Below are positions 36,979 to 45,630 of a DNA stretch of 64,000 nt, in pieces. The stretch's first letter is position 1, and every line of letters starts with the position of its first letter. The position numbers were made by a program, and so were the translations under genes. The notes beneath the pieces were generated by a model. It ran no database searches, was not told the origin of the DNA, and worked only from the letters and a program-made list of their open reading frames with translations. The stretch comes from Rhodopirellula sp. (lineage in GTDB: Bacteria; Planctomycetota; Planctomycetia; Pirellulales; Pirellulaceae): contig JAHELS010000001.1 of assembly GCA_024644085.1 (NCBI GenBank), forward strand, positions 1-64,000, read 5' to 3'.

Positions 36979-37161
36979 TCATTCGCCTTTCTGGTTTTTC
37001 CATGCGTGTAACTTCTCGGCCGTTACAGCTCCACTTACACAGCCACCGGCGCCAAACAGCGCACCGAACACAATGCCCGAAAAGCCCATCGCCAACATCA
37101 AGCCGATACCCGCCGACAAACCAATGATCGCGCCGATGGTGCGGAATGTATCTTCGGTCAA
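36979..37161 (-). CDS. Small glycine-rich membrane protein, unknown function
   Basis: A 60-residue protein, TTG start at 37161 overlapping the cytochrome c stop as TTGA. It has two close hydrophobic segments rich in Gly and Ala (TIGAIIGLSAGIGLMLAM; GIVFGALFGAGGCVSGAV) and a basic C-terminus. No family was recognised. The overlap on one side, a six-base gap to COX15 on the other, and the membrane pattern support a real gene; it could be a small oxidase-assembly factor. Confidence 0.6.
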   Translation of the reverse strand: MTEDTFRTIGAIIGLSAGIGLMLAMGFSGIVFGALFGAGGCVSGAVTAEKLHAWKNQKGE

Positions 37162-38360
37162 TGTGACTCCCCTTGATCAAGCTTCGCCAACGATTGAACG
37201 TAACGGACCAGATCCCACACCTGGTCCTGGGTTAGACCCCTTCCATCTTCCTTTTCTACCAAGGTGACCGCCGGCATCGGAGTGCCTGCGATTCCCTGGG
37301 TGATCCGCCGGTACAAGCTTTCGGCATCGCTACCGCCGCGCAGCACGGCATCATGAAGCTTTCGTGGATTGAGCGGACGCGGAGTCAACGCCCCGGCTTC
37401 ACGCAGCGGACGCATCGCGTCCCGATCCGATGGGGTCAAACCGACGCGTGTCGAATACTCCTTCGTCCAATCGTCGTAATCGAGCGTGGCAACACCGCCG
37501 CGCCCATTTTTACCGTGGCATCCAACGCAATTGGCGATGGGGCCATGAAAAATTTCCTGGCCCCTTCCAACGGACACGGAATAGGCTGGGCCGCGCAGCT
37601 CTTCCCAGCCCGGCGCTGCGACGGTTCCTTCCCTTGCGTTTCGCCAACTTTCGACGACCTTGTTGACCACCTCGCGGACAACTTCGCCCCCTTCGTTGCT
37701 GCGGTCACCGCTGAGTCGCAATTCGTCACTTGGCAACGTTTCGGCGTATCCGAGTTGGTCGATCGCAGCCGCCATCAACCGCCGTTCCACCTCTCCGCGA
37801 ACCGCGAGATAAATCAAGTAATCGACGATCGCCTCGAGATCCTCAGCGCTGAGCCGAGCGAAGGCAGGCATGGCTGTGCCTGGAATGCCCTGATCAATCA
37901 CGCGGTGCAAATCATCGCGTGTCGGTTTGGCAGACCGCTCTGTTGACTTCCATTTGAAAACTCCGTGCCGAAAGTCGCGCGGATAGGGATCCTGGAATGA
38001 ACTCGCCGGACCTGCGCCGCTTCCCGCCAGGGCGTGGCAAATCACACAGTGCTCACGAAATGACCCGCGATGTGTTCCATCCTTTTCGCTGCTGACCGGT
38101 CCGGCCGCGCGCGACAACCGTTGAGAATCGACCAGCGGACGGTTGGGTTGATCAAGGATCGACTCAGGCCAGCGCGGCTCGTCGGGCGAACCGAAGAGCA
38201 TGTCGAGAGTATCCGCGACATCAGCACGGATCGCATCCACTTCCACGCTCCGAGAACGGGCTAACGTCAGCGCGTAGACTTCATTGGTCTCGAACCGCTC
38301 GATCTGTGAGTCGCAGCCGGCCAGGGCCAGCAGAAAGGGGAGAATCAGAACTAGACGCAC
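37158..38360 (-). CDS. Dihaem cytochrome c lipoprotein
   Basis: A 400-residue exported cytochrome with two c-type haem sites, CVICH and CVGCH, each opening a cytochrome c domain; FARLSAEDLEAIVDYLIYL and the late LTQDQVWDLVRYVQSLAKL are the usual domain-ending helices, and methionines in GTAMPAF and GTPMPAV are probable axial ligands. The N-terminus (RLVLILPFLLALAGC) carries a lipobox, so it is probably anchored to a membrane lipid. GTG at 38360 was chosen to put the signal first. It heads the COX15-COX10 part of the operon and may pass electrons toward the oxidase. Confidence 0.88.
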   Translation of the reverse strand: MRLVLILPFLLALAGCDSQIERFETNEVYALTLARSRSVEVDAIRADVADTLDMLFGSPDEPRWPESILDQPNRPLVDSQRLSRAAGPVSSEKDGTHRGSFREHCVICHALAGSGAGPASSFQDPYPRDFRHGVFKWKSTERSAKPTRDDLHRVIDQGIPGTAMPAFARLSAEDLEAIVDYLIYLAVRGEVERRLMAAAIDQLGYAETLPSDELRLSGDRSNEGGEVVREVVNKVVESWRNAREGTVAAPGWEELRGPAYSVSVGRGQEIFHGPIANCVGCHGKNGRGGVATLDYDDWTKEYSTRVGLTPSDRDAMRPLREAGALTPRPLNPRKLHDAVLRGGSDAESLYRRITQGIAGTPMPAVTLVEKEDGRGLTQDQVWDLVRYVQSLAKLDQGESH

Positions 38361-38529
38361 GGCATCGAACTGGTTTGGACAAAGGATAGTTGCCAAGGAA
38401 CCACACCTTCATTCAACCGTGAACGGTCGCGATCGGCAAATGCTACCGATTGTCGCACCCCCAGCGATTCGTCGGTTCGATTCCAGGCGGTTGATCTCGC
38501 ACCGGGCCGCACCAGCGCCGCCGTGATGT

Positions 38530-39474
38530 CTATTCGGCCGTGAGCGCGTCGGCGGGAATCACCACGGTTCCCATGTCGGTCACGCCCTCTTGGATCTCAA
38601 CCTCAAAGCGACTGCGGCTCCATTCCACCTCGTCCCCGCCGATCGTTACCGTCTTGATCGCACCCGCCTCGTGGAAGGCACGGAACACCAATGTCTCCCC
38701 CACCGGCAATCCCTTGATTGTCAAATCGCCGTTCTCATCGCTGATCCCGGCGAAGGGATGCGTCAACACCAGCACGTAACCTTTCATCCACGGATGAATG
38801 TTGCAATCAACCGGAATTGGCGCGGGTTCGTCCATTTTCAGCTCGATCAGAGCCTCCTTGCCGGCGGGGATCATCAGGTTTTCCGCCTTGTTATTGAAGA
38901 AGCTCAGATTCGCGTTGTGACCGACTTCATCCGGATTGGTCACTCTTAACGTGTCACCGACCTGGCTCAGCGCAATATGAGGCTCGAAGCGACAATTCTC
39001 GTTTGCGAGTGTCACGGTGGCGCCGCGCGGTTCGATTCCGGTCAATTCCGAGCCGCCACGTCCGGTGTAGACATAGACCAACGCGTTCTTGATTCCTTTG
39101 TTCTCAGGATGGACCAGCAACCGCTCATTGCGAAGATCGAACTGGCCGCAAAACGACTGATCTTGCGTGACATTGACCTTGGCGGCCTCGACGGCATCGC
39201 CGCCATACTCGAAGCGCATCTTCAACGTTCCTCCCTCTGCCGCGACTGCCTCGGTCGCATTGGCCTCGGTGGCGGCCGGCGAGGACTCGGTGGCATCCGC
39301 GACCTCCGCTTCAGTGACCTCCGGTTCGGTGACCTCCGGTTCGGTGACCTGCGACTCCGCTGCGGGGACGGGTGGATTCGGGATTGCTGTCGACCGCTCG
39401 GTCTTGCCGCAAGCGACCACAAGCATCAGAGAAAGCAATGCGGCACCGTAGCCCGCGGAGGACGGAATCTTCAT
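38530..39474 (-). CDS. Cupredoxin-domain lipoprotein, paralogue 1
   Basis: A 314-residue exported protein with a lipobox (LLSLMLVVACGK), a repetitive acidic linker (three TEPEV/TEAEV units, then Ala/Thr-rich) and a cupredoxin-like domain. Probable type 1 copper ligands: His in DEVGHNANLSFF, and Cys, His and Met in VDCNIHPWMKG. A short beta-sandwich segment follows (GISDENGDLTIKGLPVGETLVF). It is about 65% identical by eye over the domain to the next gene upstream. Likely a periplasmic copper or electron carrier; the pairing with a dihaem cytochrome and oxidase assembly genes supports this. Confidence 0.8.
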   Translation of the reverse strand: MKIPSSAGYGAALLSLMLVVACGKTERSTAIPNPPVPAAESQVTEPEVTEPEVTEAEVADATESSPAATEANATEAVAAEGGTLKMRFEYGGDAVEAAKVNVTQDQSFCGQFDLRNERLLVHPENKGIKNALVYVYTGRGGSELTGIEPRGATVTLANENCRFEPHIALSQVGDTLRVTNPDEVGHNANLSFFNNKAENLMIPAGKEALIELKMDEPAPIPVDCNIHPWMKGYVLVLTHPFAGISDENGDLTIKGLPVGETLVFRAFHEAGAIKTVTIGGDEVEWSRSRFEVEIQEGVTDMGTVVIPADALTAE

Positions 39475-39519
39475 GTCTGGGAAATCCAAAAGGAGGCTTG
39501 GTGGGACCGCGACGATGAA

Positions 39520-40281
39520 TCAATCGGCGCTCAACGAATCAGCAGGGATGACGACCGTGCCGAAGTCGTTGAGTCCAGGTTCGATTTTCACTTCGAAACG
39601 GCTGCGACTGAATTCGTCCTCTTTTCCGTTGATCGTCACGTCCTTGATCGCACCGGCTTCGTGGTAGGCGCGGAAGACCAATTCTTCACCGGCGGGCAGC
39701 CCCTTGATCAGCAGGTCGCCGTTCTCGTCGCTGACGGCCGCGAAGGGATGTTCGAGCACGACGACGAAGGCTTTCATCCACGGATGGATGTTACAGTCGA
39801 CGGGAATCGGTGCCGGCTCGGCTTCAACCAACGGGATCGGTTTATCCTGCTGCGCGGGGATCATCAGGTTTTGTTGTTTGTTGTTGAAGAAGTTAAGGTT
39901 GGCGTTGTGTCCCACCGTGTCGGGATTGGTAACTTTCAACGTATCGCCGGTTTGTGCGATCACGATATGGGGTTCGAATCGGCAATTCTCGTTGGCAAGT
40001 GTGTGTGTGTTGTTGGCGGGCTTGACGTCGTCAAGATCTGATCCGCCACGTCCCGTGTAGACGTAAACAATCACATTCTTGATCCCTTTGTTCTCCTGAT
40101 TGACCAATAACCTCTCATCAACAAGTTTGTGCTTGCCGCAAAATTCAACATCCTTGTCGACATTCACCGACCCGGGCTCGGGTGCGTCGCCGCCGTACTC
40201 GAACCGGATCTTCAAATCCCCAGTTTCAGCAACGGCGGATACTGTCATCGAAAGGAGGAACAGAACAGACAGGGGCAGCAT
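39520..40281 (-). CDS. Cupredoxin-domain exported protein, paralogue 2
   Basis: A 253-residue paralogue of the following gene, with a signal peptide (LPLSVLFLLSMTVSAVAE) but no lipobox and no repetitive linker. Shared landmarks: RFEYGGDAPEPGSVNV, FCGKHKLVDERLL, YVYTGRGGSDL, copper ligands in VGHNANLNFF and VDCNIHPWMKA, and FRAYHEAGAIKDVTI. It is the first gene of the long minus-strand assembly operon; paralogue 1 follows after 45 bases, indicating a tandem duplication. ATG at 40281 begins the signal peptide. Confidence 0.8.
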   Translation of the reverse strand: MLPLSVLFLLSMTVSAVAETGDLKIRFEYGGDAPEPGSVNVDKDVEFCGKHKLVDERLLVNQENKGIKNVIVYVYTGRGGSDLDDVKPANNTHTLANENCRFEPHIVIAQTGDTLKVTNPDTVGHNANLNFFNNKQQNLMIPAQQDKPIPLVEAEPAPIPVDCNIHPWMKAFVVVLEHPFAAVSDENGDLLIKGLPAGEELVFRAYHEAGAIKDVTINGKEDEFSRSRFEVKIEPGLNDFGTVVIPADSLSAD

Positions 40282-40738
40282 CGAGTTCTTCAACGTAGTC
40301 TCTCCGGATGGGATGGTGGACCGCGGGATGGTGGAGGTCAACGCTCACATCTTACCCGACGATCGAAACTTGGATGGGGCGAGGCTCATTTTTGGTGGTT
40401 CGGCCGGTCAAAAAAATGGGATGACAAACAGGAAGGCGACGACCGATTCGACCACCAGCCGTCGCCCATCGAAGGAGTGGTTGGCGAAGAAAGTGCCATC
40501 CCAGGCAGGGTGTTGGGGAATGACAGAATGCAATCTTCGGCGGGACTCCCGCATTTTATTACCCCTCGATCTGATGTCCAGCTATGACGGATTCGGCGGA
40601 ACCCCGATTTTTGCTTCCGCGCCCCATTCCCTGGCTGCTGTCGAAACGGGCCCTTGGCTGCTGTCGAAACGGGACGCGAGTCTCTAAATTGCCCACTGTT
40701 GATGGTTCCGGCATTCGTTGTGCATTCAGGTATCAGAC
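40282..40738. other. 457-base divergent intergenic region between cupredoxin gene and purD
   Basis: No convincing gene is seen. It should hold the promoters of the assembly operon (minus) and purD (plus). It contains a repeated GGGATGGTGGA near 40315-40340 and a 19-base direct repeat at 40632-40673. Open frames across it have no recognisable protein character. Confidence 0.6.
40632..40673 (+). repeat. 19-base direct repeat upstream of purD
   Basis: TGGCTGCTGTCGAAACGGG occurs at 40632-40650 and 40655-40673, a 23-base period, about 70-100 bases before the purD start. Two near-helical-turn copies could be a regulator site or a recent slippage duplication. Confidence 0.6.
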
Positions 40739-42040
40739 ATGAACGTGTTAGTGGTCGGCGGGGGCGGGCGTGAACATGCCCTGGCATGGAAAATCTCACA
40801 AAGCCCCCGGGTTGAGAAAGTCTTCGTCGCCCCCGGAAACGCCGGCACCGCCCGCGACCTGGTCAACGTGCCGATCGCGGCAACCGACAAGGCGGCACTG
40901 ATCCAATTCGCCAAAGACGAGTCAATCGATTTGACCATCGTCGGACCCGAGGCCCCGCTGGTCGCAGGGCTGGTCGACGACATGGAAGCTGAGGGACTGC
41001 GCGTCTTTGGCCCATCGCGTGAGGCCGCCGAACTCGAAGGCAGCAAAGTCTTCTGCAAGAACCTGCTCCATACGGCGAACATCCCCACAGCCGGTTATCA
41101 AACATTCCGTAGCGGAGACGAAGCGATCCGATACATCAAGGATCGTTACCCCGAACCGGGTGAGCCGGCGCACGTGGTCGTGAAAGCCGACGGCCTGGCG
41201 GCGGGAAAAGGCGTCATCGTTTGCAGCACCCGCGATGAAGCGCTCGACGCGATCGACCGTATCGCTTCGCGACGTGAATTCGGCGAAGCGGGAGATGAAC
41301 TTATCATTGAAGAAAAACTCATCGGCCAGGAAGCAAGCGTTCTGGCGATCACCGACGGCGAGACGATCGTGACGCTGCCGGCCGCCCAGGACCACAAACC
41401 GGCCAACGATGGAGACACCGGACCGAATACCGGCGGCATGGGCGCTTACTGCCCGACTCCGATGATCGACGAAGAGATGATGACAAAGATCGAATCGGAT
41501 GTTCTGGTGCCGATCGTGCACGCAATGAAACGGGCACGCCGTCCCTTCAAGGGAGTTCTGTACGCCGGCTTGATGATGACGGCCGCCGGGCCCAAGGTGC
41601 TCGAATTCAATGTCCGATTCGGTGACCCGGAATGCCAACCATTGTTGATGCGATTGAAAACGGACCTGGTCGACATCCTCGAAGCGGCGATTGATTCAAG
41701 ACTGGCGGAGCTCGAGCCGCTCGAGTGGGACCAACGGCCGAGCATTTGCGTTGTGATGGCAAGCGAAGGGTATCCGGGCGACTACGAAAAGGGACGCGAG
41801 ATAACCGGACTCGACGAGGCTGATGCGGTCGACGGAGTCAAGGTTTTTCACGCCGGTACGAAGCTTGTCGACACGCAAGTCGTGACCGACGGTGGCCGGG
41901 TGCTTGGCGTCACGGCAATCGGCGACACGATCAGCGGCGCGAAGCTGCAAGCCTACACGGCTGTCAAACAAATCCGCTGGCGCGGGGCATGGTGCCGGAA
42001 AGATATCAGCGACAAAGCGCTGCAGACCTCCGCCACGTAG
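40739..42040 (+). CDS. purD: Phosphoribosylamine-glycine ligase
   Basis: A 433-residue ATP-grasp enzyme of purine synthesis that joins glycine to phosphoribosylamine. Seen: NVLVVGGGGREHALAWKI, LTIVGPEAPLVAGLVD, the ATP-grasp segment VVKADGLAAGKGVIVC, EASVLAITDGETIVTLPAAQDHK, NTGGMGAYCPTP and LEFNVRFGDPECQPLL. The ATG at 40739 fits the family N-terminus. It is convergent with prmC, two bases apart. Confidence 0.96.
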   Translation: MNVLVVGGGGREHALAWKISQSPRVEKVFVAPGNAGTARDLVNVPIAATDKAALIQFAKDESIDLTIVGPEAPLVAGLVDDMEAEGLRVFGPSREAAELEGSKVFCKNLLHTANIPTAGYQTFRSGDEAIRYIKDRYPEPGEPAHVVVKADGLAAGKGVIVCSTRDEALDAIDRIASRREFGEAGDELIIEEKLIGQEASVLAITDGETIVTLPAAQDHKPANDGDTGPNTGGMGAYCPTPMIDEEMMTKIESDVLVPIVHAMKRARRPFKGVLYAGLMMTAAGPKVLEFNVRFGDPECQPLLMRLKTDLVDILEAAIDSRLAELEPLEWDQRPSICVVMASEGYPGDYEKGREITGLDEADAVDGVKVFHAGTKLVDTQVVTDGGRVLGVTAIGDTISGAKLQAYTAVKQIRWRGAWCRKDISDKALQTSAT

Positions 42041-42042
42041 GG

Positions 42043-42996
42043 CTACACTCGCAACAGTGACAATATACGGCGGTTCCCTTCGAGATCCTTGATGAACCGC
42101 AAGTCCGCAAGTTCGCTGGATTGATTGGCCAACGTTTCAACATCGTCGGCGATCATCGGCGAGAGTTCGAGGATCAAGCGTCCGCCGGCGCGAAGACGCT
42201 CGGCTGCCAACGGCAAGATCCGCTCGATCACCTCGGTCCCCTTCGGGCCGGCCACCAGCGCCTGTTTGGGTTCGTGCTCTCGAATCGTTGGTGACAATTG
42301 CTCGAATTCCGATTCGCTGACATAAGGCGGGTTGCTGCAAATGATGTCGAACCGATCGGGCGCTGTGACGGCATCCAGCAAATCGCTTTCGACGAACGTG
42401 ATTCGATCAGCGACTCCGTGTTGTTCCGCGTTCCACCGTGCGATCTTCAGCGCAGCGGTGCTTTGATCCACAGCCGTGATGCTCGTGTTTTTCAGATGCT
42501 TGGCGAGCGTCACCGCGATCGCCCCGCTGCCCGTCCCGACATCGGCGATGCTCAGCTCGGCGGCCGGTTCGTTCATCGCCTTGGCACAATCGAGGGCCTC
42601 GATCACCAAATGCTCGGTTTCGGGGCGCGGGATCAGCACGTCTTCGTTGACACGAAACCGCAAGGAGTAAAATTCGCGATACCCGACCAATTGGGCGACC
42701 GGCGTTCCCTCGCCACGCCGACGGACCATTTCGCGAAAGGCGATTCTCTGTTCTTCCTCGGGTTCCTCTGCAAAGGCGGTGTAGAGATCGATGCGGCTGC
42801 ACTCGCGGGCGTGGGCGAGCAGTACCTCGGCATCGAGACGTGGCGAGGAGCTTCCACGCTGCTTGAAGAACTCAGTGGTCCACTCCAAGAGCCGCAGCAC
42901 TGTCCACGAATCGGGGCTCGTGCCGGGGCCTTCGGGGTTCTCCGTCATGTTGGTTCCCCGACTGTCGCGCGAACTCGGACCCGTGGATTCTGACAT
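42043..42996 (-). CDS. prmC: Release factor glutamine methyltransferase
   Basis: A 317-residue SAM-dependent methyltransferase that methylates the glutamine of the GGQ motif in release factors. The N-terminal helical domain (LRLLEWTTEFFKQRG, PRLDAEVLLAH) precedes the Rossmann fold with VNEDVLIPRPETEHLV, ADVGTGSGAIAVTLAKHL and the catalytic NPPYVSESEFEQL. The ending GRLILELSPMIADDVETL is typical. ATG codons at 42996 and 42948 are both possible starts. It follows its substrate gene prfA by 36 bases, a common pairing. Confidence 0.95.
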   Translation of the reverse strand: MSESTGPSSRDSRGTNMTENPEGPGTSPDSWTVLRLLEWTTEFFKQRGSSSPRLDAEVLLAHARECSRIDLYTAFAEEPEEEQRIAFREMVRRRGEGTPVAQLVGYREFYSLRFRVNEDVLIPRPETEHLVIEALDCAKAMNEPAAELSIADVGTGSGAIAVTLAKHLKNTSITAVDQSTAALKIARWNAEQHGVADRITFVESDLLDAVTAPDRFDIICSNPPYVSESEFEQLSPTIREHEPKQALVAGPKGTEVIERILPLAAERLRAGGRLILELSPMIADDVETLANQSSELADLRFIKDLEGNRRILSLLRV

Positions 42997-43032
42997 CGTT
43001 TTCAAACAGCTCCGCTCTTTGCGCGCTGAGTC

Positions 43033-44115
43033 CTAGTCGATCATGTCGCCGCGAAGTTGGTCGCGGTCGTATTCGACCAGAGCTTCGGTCACTGGGCTGA
43101 CGTCGCCCGCGATGATCTGGTCCAACTTGTAGATCGTCAAATTGATGCGGTGATCGGTCAATCGGTTTTGCGGAAAGTTGTAAGTGCGAATCCGCTGGCT
43201 GCGATCGCCAGATCCGATCAACCCTTTGCGCTGCTCGGCCTGCTTGGCGGCTTCTTCTTCTCGTTTTTTTTCGTAGATACGCGCCTTCAACACGCGCAAC
43301 GCCTTGGCCAGATTCTTGTGCTGGCTCTTTTCATCCTGGCACTGAACAACGATTCCGGTGTCGTGGTGGGTTAGCCGAATTGCCGATTCCGTTTTGTTGA
43401 CGTGCTGGCCGCCGGGGCCGGAGGCACCAAATTTATCGACACGATAATCATCCGCTTTCAGTTCGACCTCGACATCTTCCGGTTCGGGCATCACGGCGAC
43501 GGTAGCCGCTGAGGTATGAACGCGCCCCTGGGTCTCGGTCTCCGGAACGCGTTGGACACGATGGCCTCCCGACTCGTATTGCAGGTCGCGATAGACACCT
43601 TCGCCCTCAAGCGTCAAGGTGACCTCTTTGAAACCTCCCATTTCGGTCGCGCTGGCGTCCATCACTTCGGTCTTCCACCCTCGCTGCTCCGCATAGCGTC
43701 GATACATTTCGTACAGATCGCGCGCGAACAACGCTGCTTCGTCACCACCGGTTCCAGCGCGGATTTCCATCACGCAACGGGTCCGATGGCTCTCTTCGCC
43801 GCCCACGGTCAACGACAGCAGTTCCTCCCACAACTGTTCTCGCTCGGCACGAAGATTCTCCATCTCCGTTTCTGCCATTTCGCGTTCGTCCGGGTCCTCG
43901 GCCGCCTCGGCCATCTCCTTGCAGCCGTGAATTTCGTCGGTCAGCCGCTTGAAGTCGCGATACTTGTGGGCGAGTTTTGCCAATCCACCATGTTCGCGCG
44001 CCGTCGCGCTCATCCGTGCCCCGTCGGCCAATACGTCGGGGTTCGACATGTCGCGCTCAAGCTGCTCGAACCGAGCCAGCTTTTCTTCCAGGGTGTCGCG
44101 AATCGATCCGCTCAT
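43033..44115 (-). CDS. prfA: Peptide chain release factor 1
   Basis: A 360-residue RF1, which recognises UAA and UAG and releases the finished peptide. The GGQ loop is in [52 protein letters not shown] and [25 protein letters not shown] (with the PxT-region expected of RF1) are clear; the ending [21 protein letters not shown] matches the family. Length is standard. It lies downstream of the rpmE terminator and upstream of prmC. Confidence 0.96.
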   Translation of the reverse strand: MSGSIRDTLEEKLARFEQLERDMSNPDVLADGARMSATAREHGGLAKLAHKYRDFKRLTDEIHGCKEMAEAAEDPDEREMAETEMENLRAEREQLWEELLSLTVGGEESHRTRCVMEIRAGTGGDEAALFARDLYEMYRRYAEQRGWKTEVMDASATEMGGFKEVTLTLEGEGVYRDLQYESGGHRVQRVPETETQGRVHTSAATVAVMPEPEDVEVELKADDYRVDKFGASGPGGQHVNKTESAIRLTHHDTGIVVQCQDEKSQHKNLAKALRVLKARIYEKKREEEAAKQAEQRKGLIGSGDRSQRIRTYNFPQNRLTDHRINLTIYKLDQIIAGDVSPVTEALVEYDRDQLRGDMID

Positions 44116-44174
44116 GGATGAATCTTTTCAGGTGCCTGACCGCGATCGCGCCGCGGGTCGAGAAGGTTGGTTAT

Positions 44175-44218
44175 GAAAACAGCCGCATCGGTCTGTGATG
44201 CAGAGACCGTGCGGCTGT
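44175..44218 (-). terminator. Terminator between rpmE and prfA
   Basis: On the minus strand ACAGCCGCA pairs with TGCGGCTGT, then, past one bulged base, CGGTCT pairs with AGACCG (15 bp in all, nine-base loop), followed by TTTTC. It starts 25 bases after the rpmE stop and should separate rpmE from prfA. Confidence 0.8.
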
Positions 44219-44242
44219 GAGATGGCTGAGCAATGAGCGTAG

Positions 44243-44488
44243 TTACTTCTTCTTTCCCTTCTTTTTCTTTTGCTCGAGACTTCCGTACGTGCCGGCTGCA
44301 AATTTCTTCTGGAACTTGTCAATGCGTCCCGCCGTGTCAACGTACTTCAATTTGCCGGTATAGAAGGGATGGCACTCGTTACAGATATCGATCTTCAACT
44401 CGTTGCGCACACTGCGCGTGGTGAACGTATTGCCACAACCACAGGTAACCGTTGTTTCCTGGTAATCGGGGTGAATGCCTTCTTTCAT
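44243..44488 (-). CDS. rpmE: 50S ribosomal protein L31
   Basis: An 81-residue L31 beginning [21 protein letters not shown], with [22 protein letters not shown]. The zinc-binding cysteines (CGC and CNEC) are present, making it the zinc-containing C+ type. The C-terminus is a lysine run (KKKKGKKK). The ATG at 44488 is fixed by the family start. It is single-gene, with a terminator behind it. Confidence 0.96.
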   Translation of the reverse strand: MKEGIHPDYQETTVTCGCGNTFTTRSVRNELKIDICNECHPFYTGKLKYVDTAGRIDKFQKKFAAGTYGSLEQKKKKGKKK

Positions 44489-44753
44489 GGCTATTTCGGA
44501 CGTCTTTTCTGAGGGGTTATCGAGGCGAGCCTGGCTTGGTACAGGGTCGCGGAGCCCCGTAATGTACGTCACATGCCCGCTTTTGTTCAAGGGCCAACCG
44601 GGGCTGTCTTGTACCGGTTGCTGGCTCGAAGGATCCCGGAGGTTGGCGCAACGAAACGATGCCCAAGAGCAGCAGAGCATGTTCCCCACCTTGCCGTGGC
44701 CCGCGATCCCATCGAAGCTGGCCGAGGATACGCGGCAGAACAAATAAGGCGCC

Positions 44754-45575
44754 ATGATGCCACACATCGGCATTCTCATACACGAACACGGATCATTCGG
44801 CACCCAATACTATCTCCGGTGGCTCGCGGACATCTGGAGTGAGCTGGGTCACCAGGTGACAGTGATTCAGGGACCAACCGAGGCATTCGAGGCCGACGTG
44901 GTGGTGTTGCATGTCGATTTGACCGTTGTTCCGGAAAACTATCTCGAGTTCATTCGGAGGTTTCCGGTGGTCATCAATCGCAGCGTCGAGGACATCTCAA
45001 AGCGACGGATTACCCAAAACCTCGTCGCCCAAGGCGACGATTATGACGGTCCGGTGATCGTGAAAGCGGATCGCAATTGGGGTGGACGGCGCGAAGCCCA
45101 ACTCGCTGCAAAAGGCCTGGGGCCGGACAGCGATCGCCGCATCCTGCGGGAATACCTCGTGCTTGAGTCGCAGCACCGCGTCCCCGAGGTTGTTTGGCAA
45201 GACCCGCTGATCATTGTCGACAGGTTTCTACCGGAACGCCGCGGCGATTTGTATTGCCTGCGGATGTGGAAGTTCTTTGGGGACCAGGAAGCGAGTGTAC
45301 TGGGTTTGTCACCCGAGCCCATCGTTAAAGCTGCGAACATCGTCCGCCGCGAACCACTCACGGATGTTCCAGAGGAACTACGTGAGATCAGGAAAGAACT
45401 GGGATTCGACTTCGGAAAATTCGACTACGCAATCGTCGACGGAGGGCCGGTCCTCTATGACGTGAACCGAACGCCAGCGATTCCACCACTTCCAAAGGAA
45501 CAAAACATGATCGAATTCCAAAGGCTGGCGGAGGGATTACGACCGTTTATCCTCGGCGCTGACCAAATCAGTTAA
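44754..45575 (+). CDS. ATP-grasp-like protein of unknown specificity
   Basis: A 273-residue protein with an ATP-grasp-like layout related to RimK/glutathione synthetase types. An N-terminal preATP-grasp part ([25 protein letters not shown]) leads to [13 protein letters not shown], the ATP-binding [46 protein letters not shown] with the metal-binding D-x-N. Substrate unknown; a carboxylate-amine ligase is likely. ATG codons at 44754 and 44757. It is divergent from rpmE. Its stop codon lies in the first unit of a 17-base tandem repeat. Confidence 0.7.
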   Translation: MMPHIGILIHEHGSFGTQYYLRWLADIWSELGHQVTVIQGPTEAFEADVVVLHVDLTVVPENYLEFIRRFPVVINRSVEDISKRRITQNLVAQGDDYDGPVIVKADRNWGGRREAQLAAKGLGPDSDRRILREYLVLESQHRVPEVVWQDPLIIVDRFLPERRGDLYCLRMWKFFGDQEASVLGLSPEPIVKAANIVRREPLTDVPEELREIRKELGFDFGKFDYAIVDGGPVLYDVNRTPAIPPLPKEQNMIEFQRLAEGLRPFILGADQIS

Positions 45576-45630
45576 TGGGCCAAATCAGTTAATGGGCCAA
45601 ATCAGTTAATGGGCCAAATCAGTTAATGGG
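45563..45630 (+). repeat. Four-copy 17-base tandem repeat across two convergent stop codons
   Basis: CCAAATCAGTTAATGGG is repeated four times without change. The plus-strand ATP-grasp gene stops in the first copy (TAA at 45573-45575), and the minus-strand DUF4159 gene stops in the fourth (45623-45625). Each unit contains TAA on both strands. Confidence 0.95.

Noticed and set aside
40100-40700. Open frames of 150-195 codons upstream of purD
   Set aside because: They overlap the cupredoxin gene and each other, lack any protein-like hydrophobic pattern or motif, and the region is best read as a promoter region.
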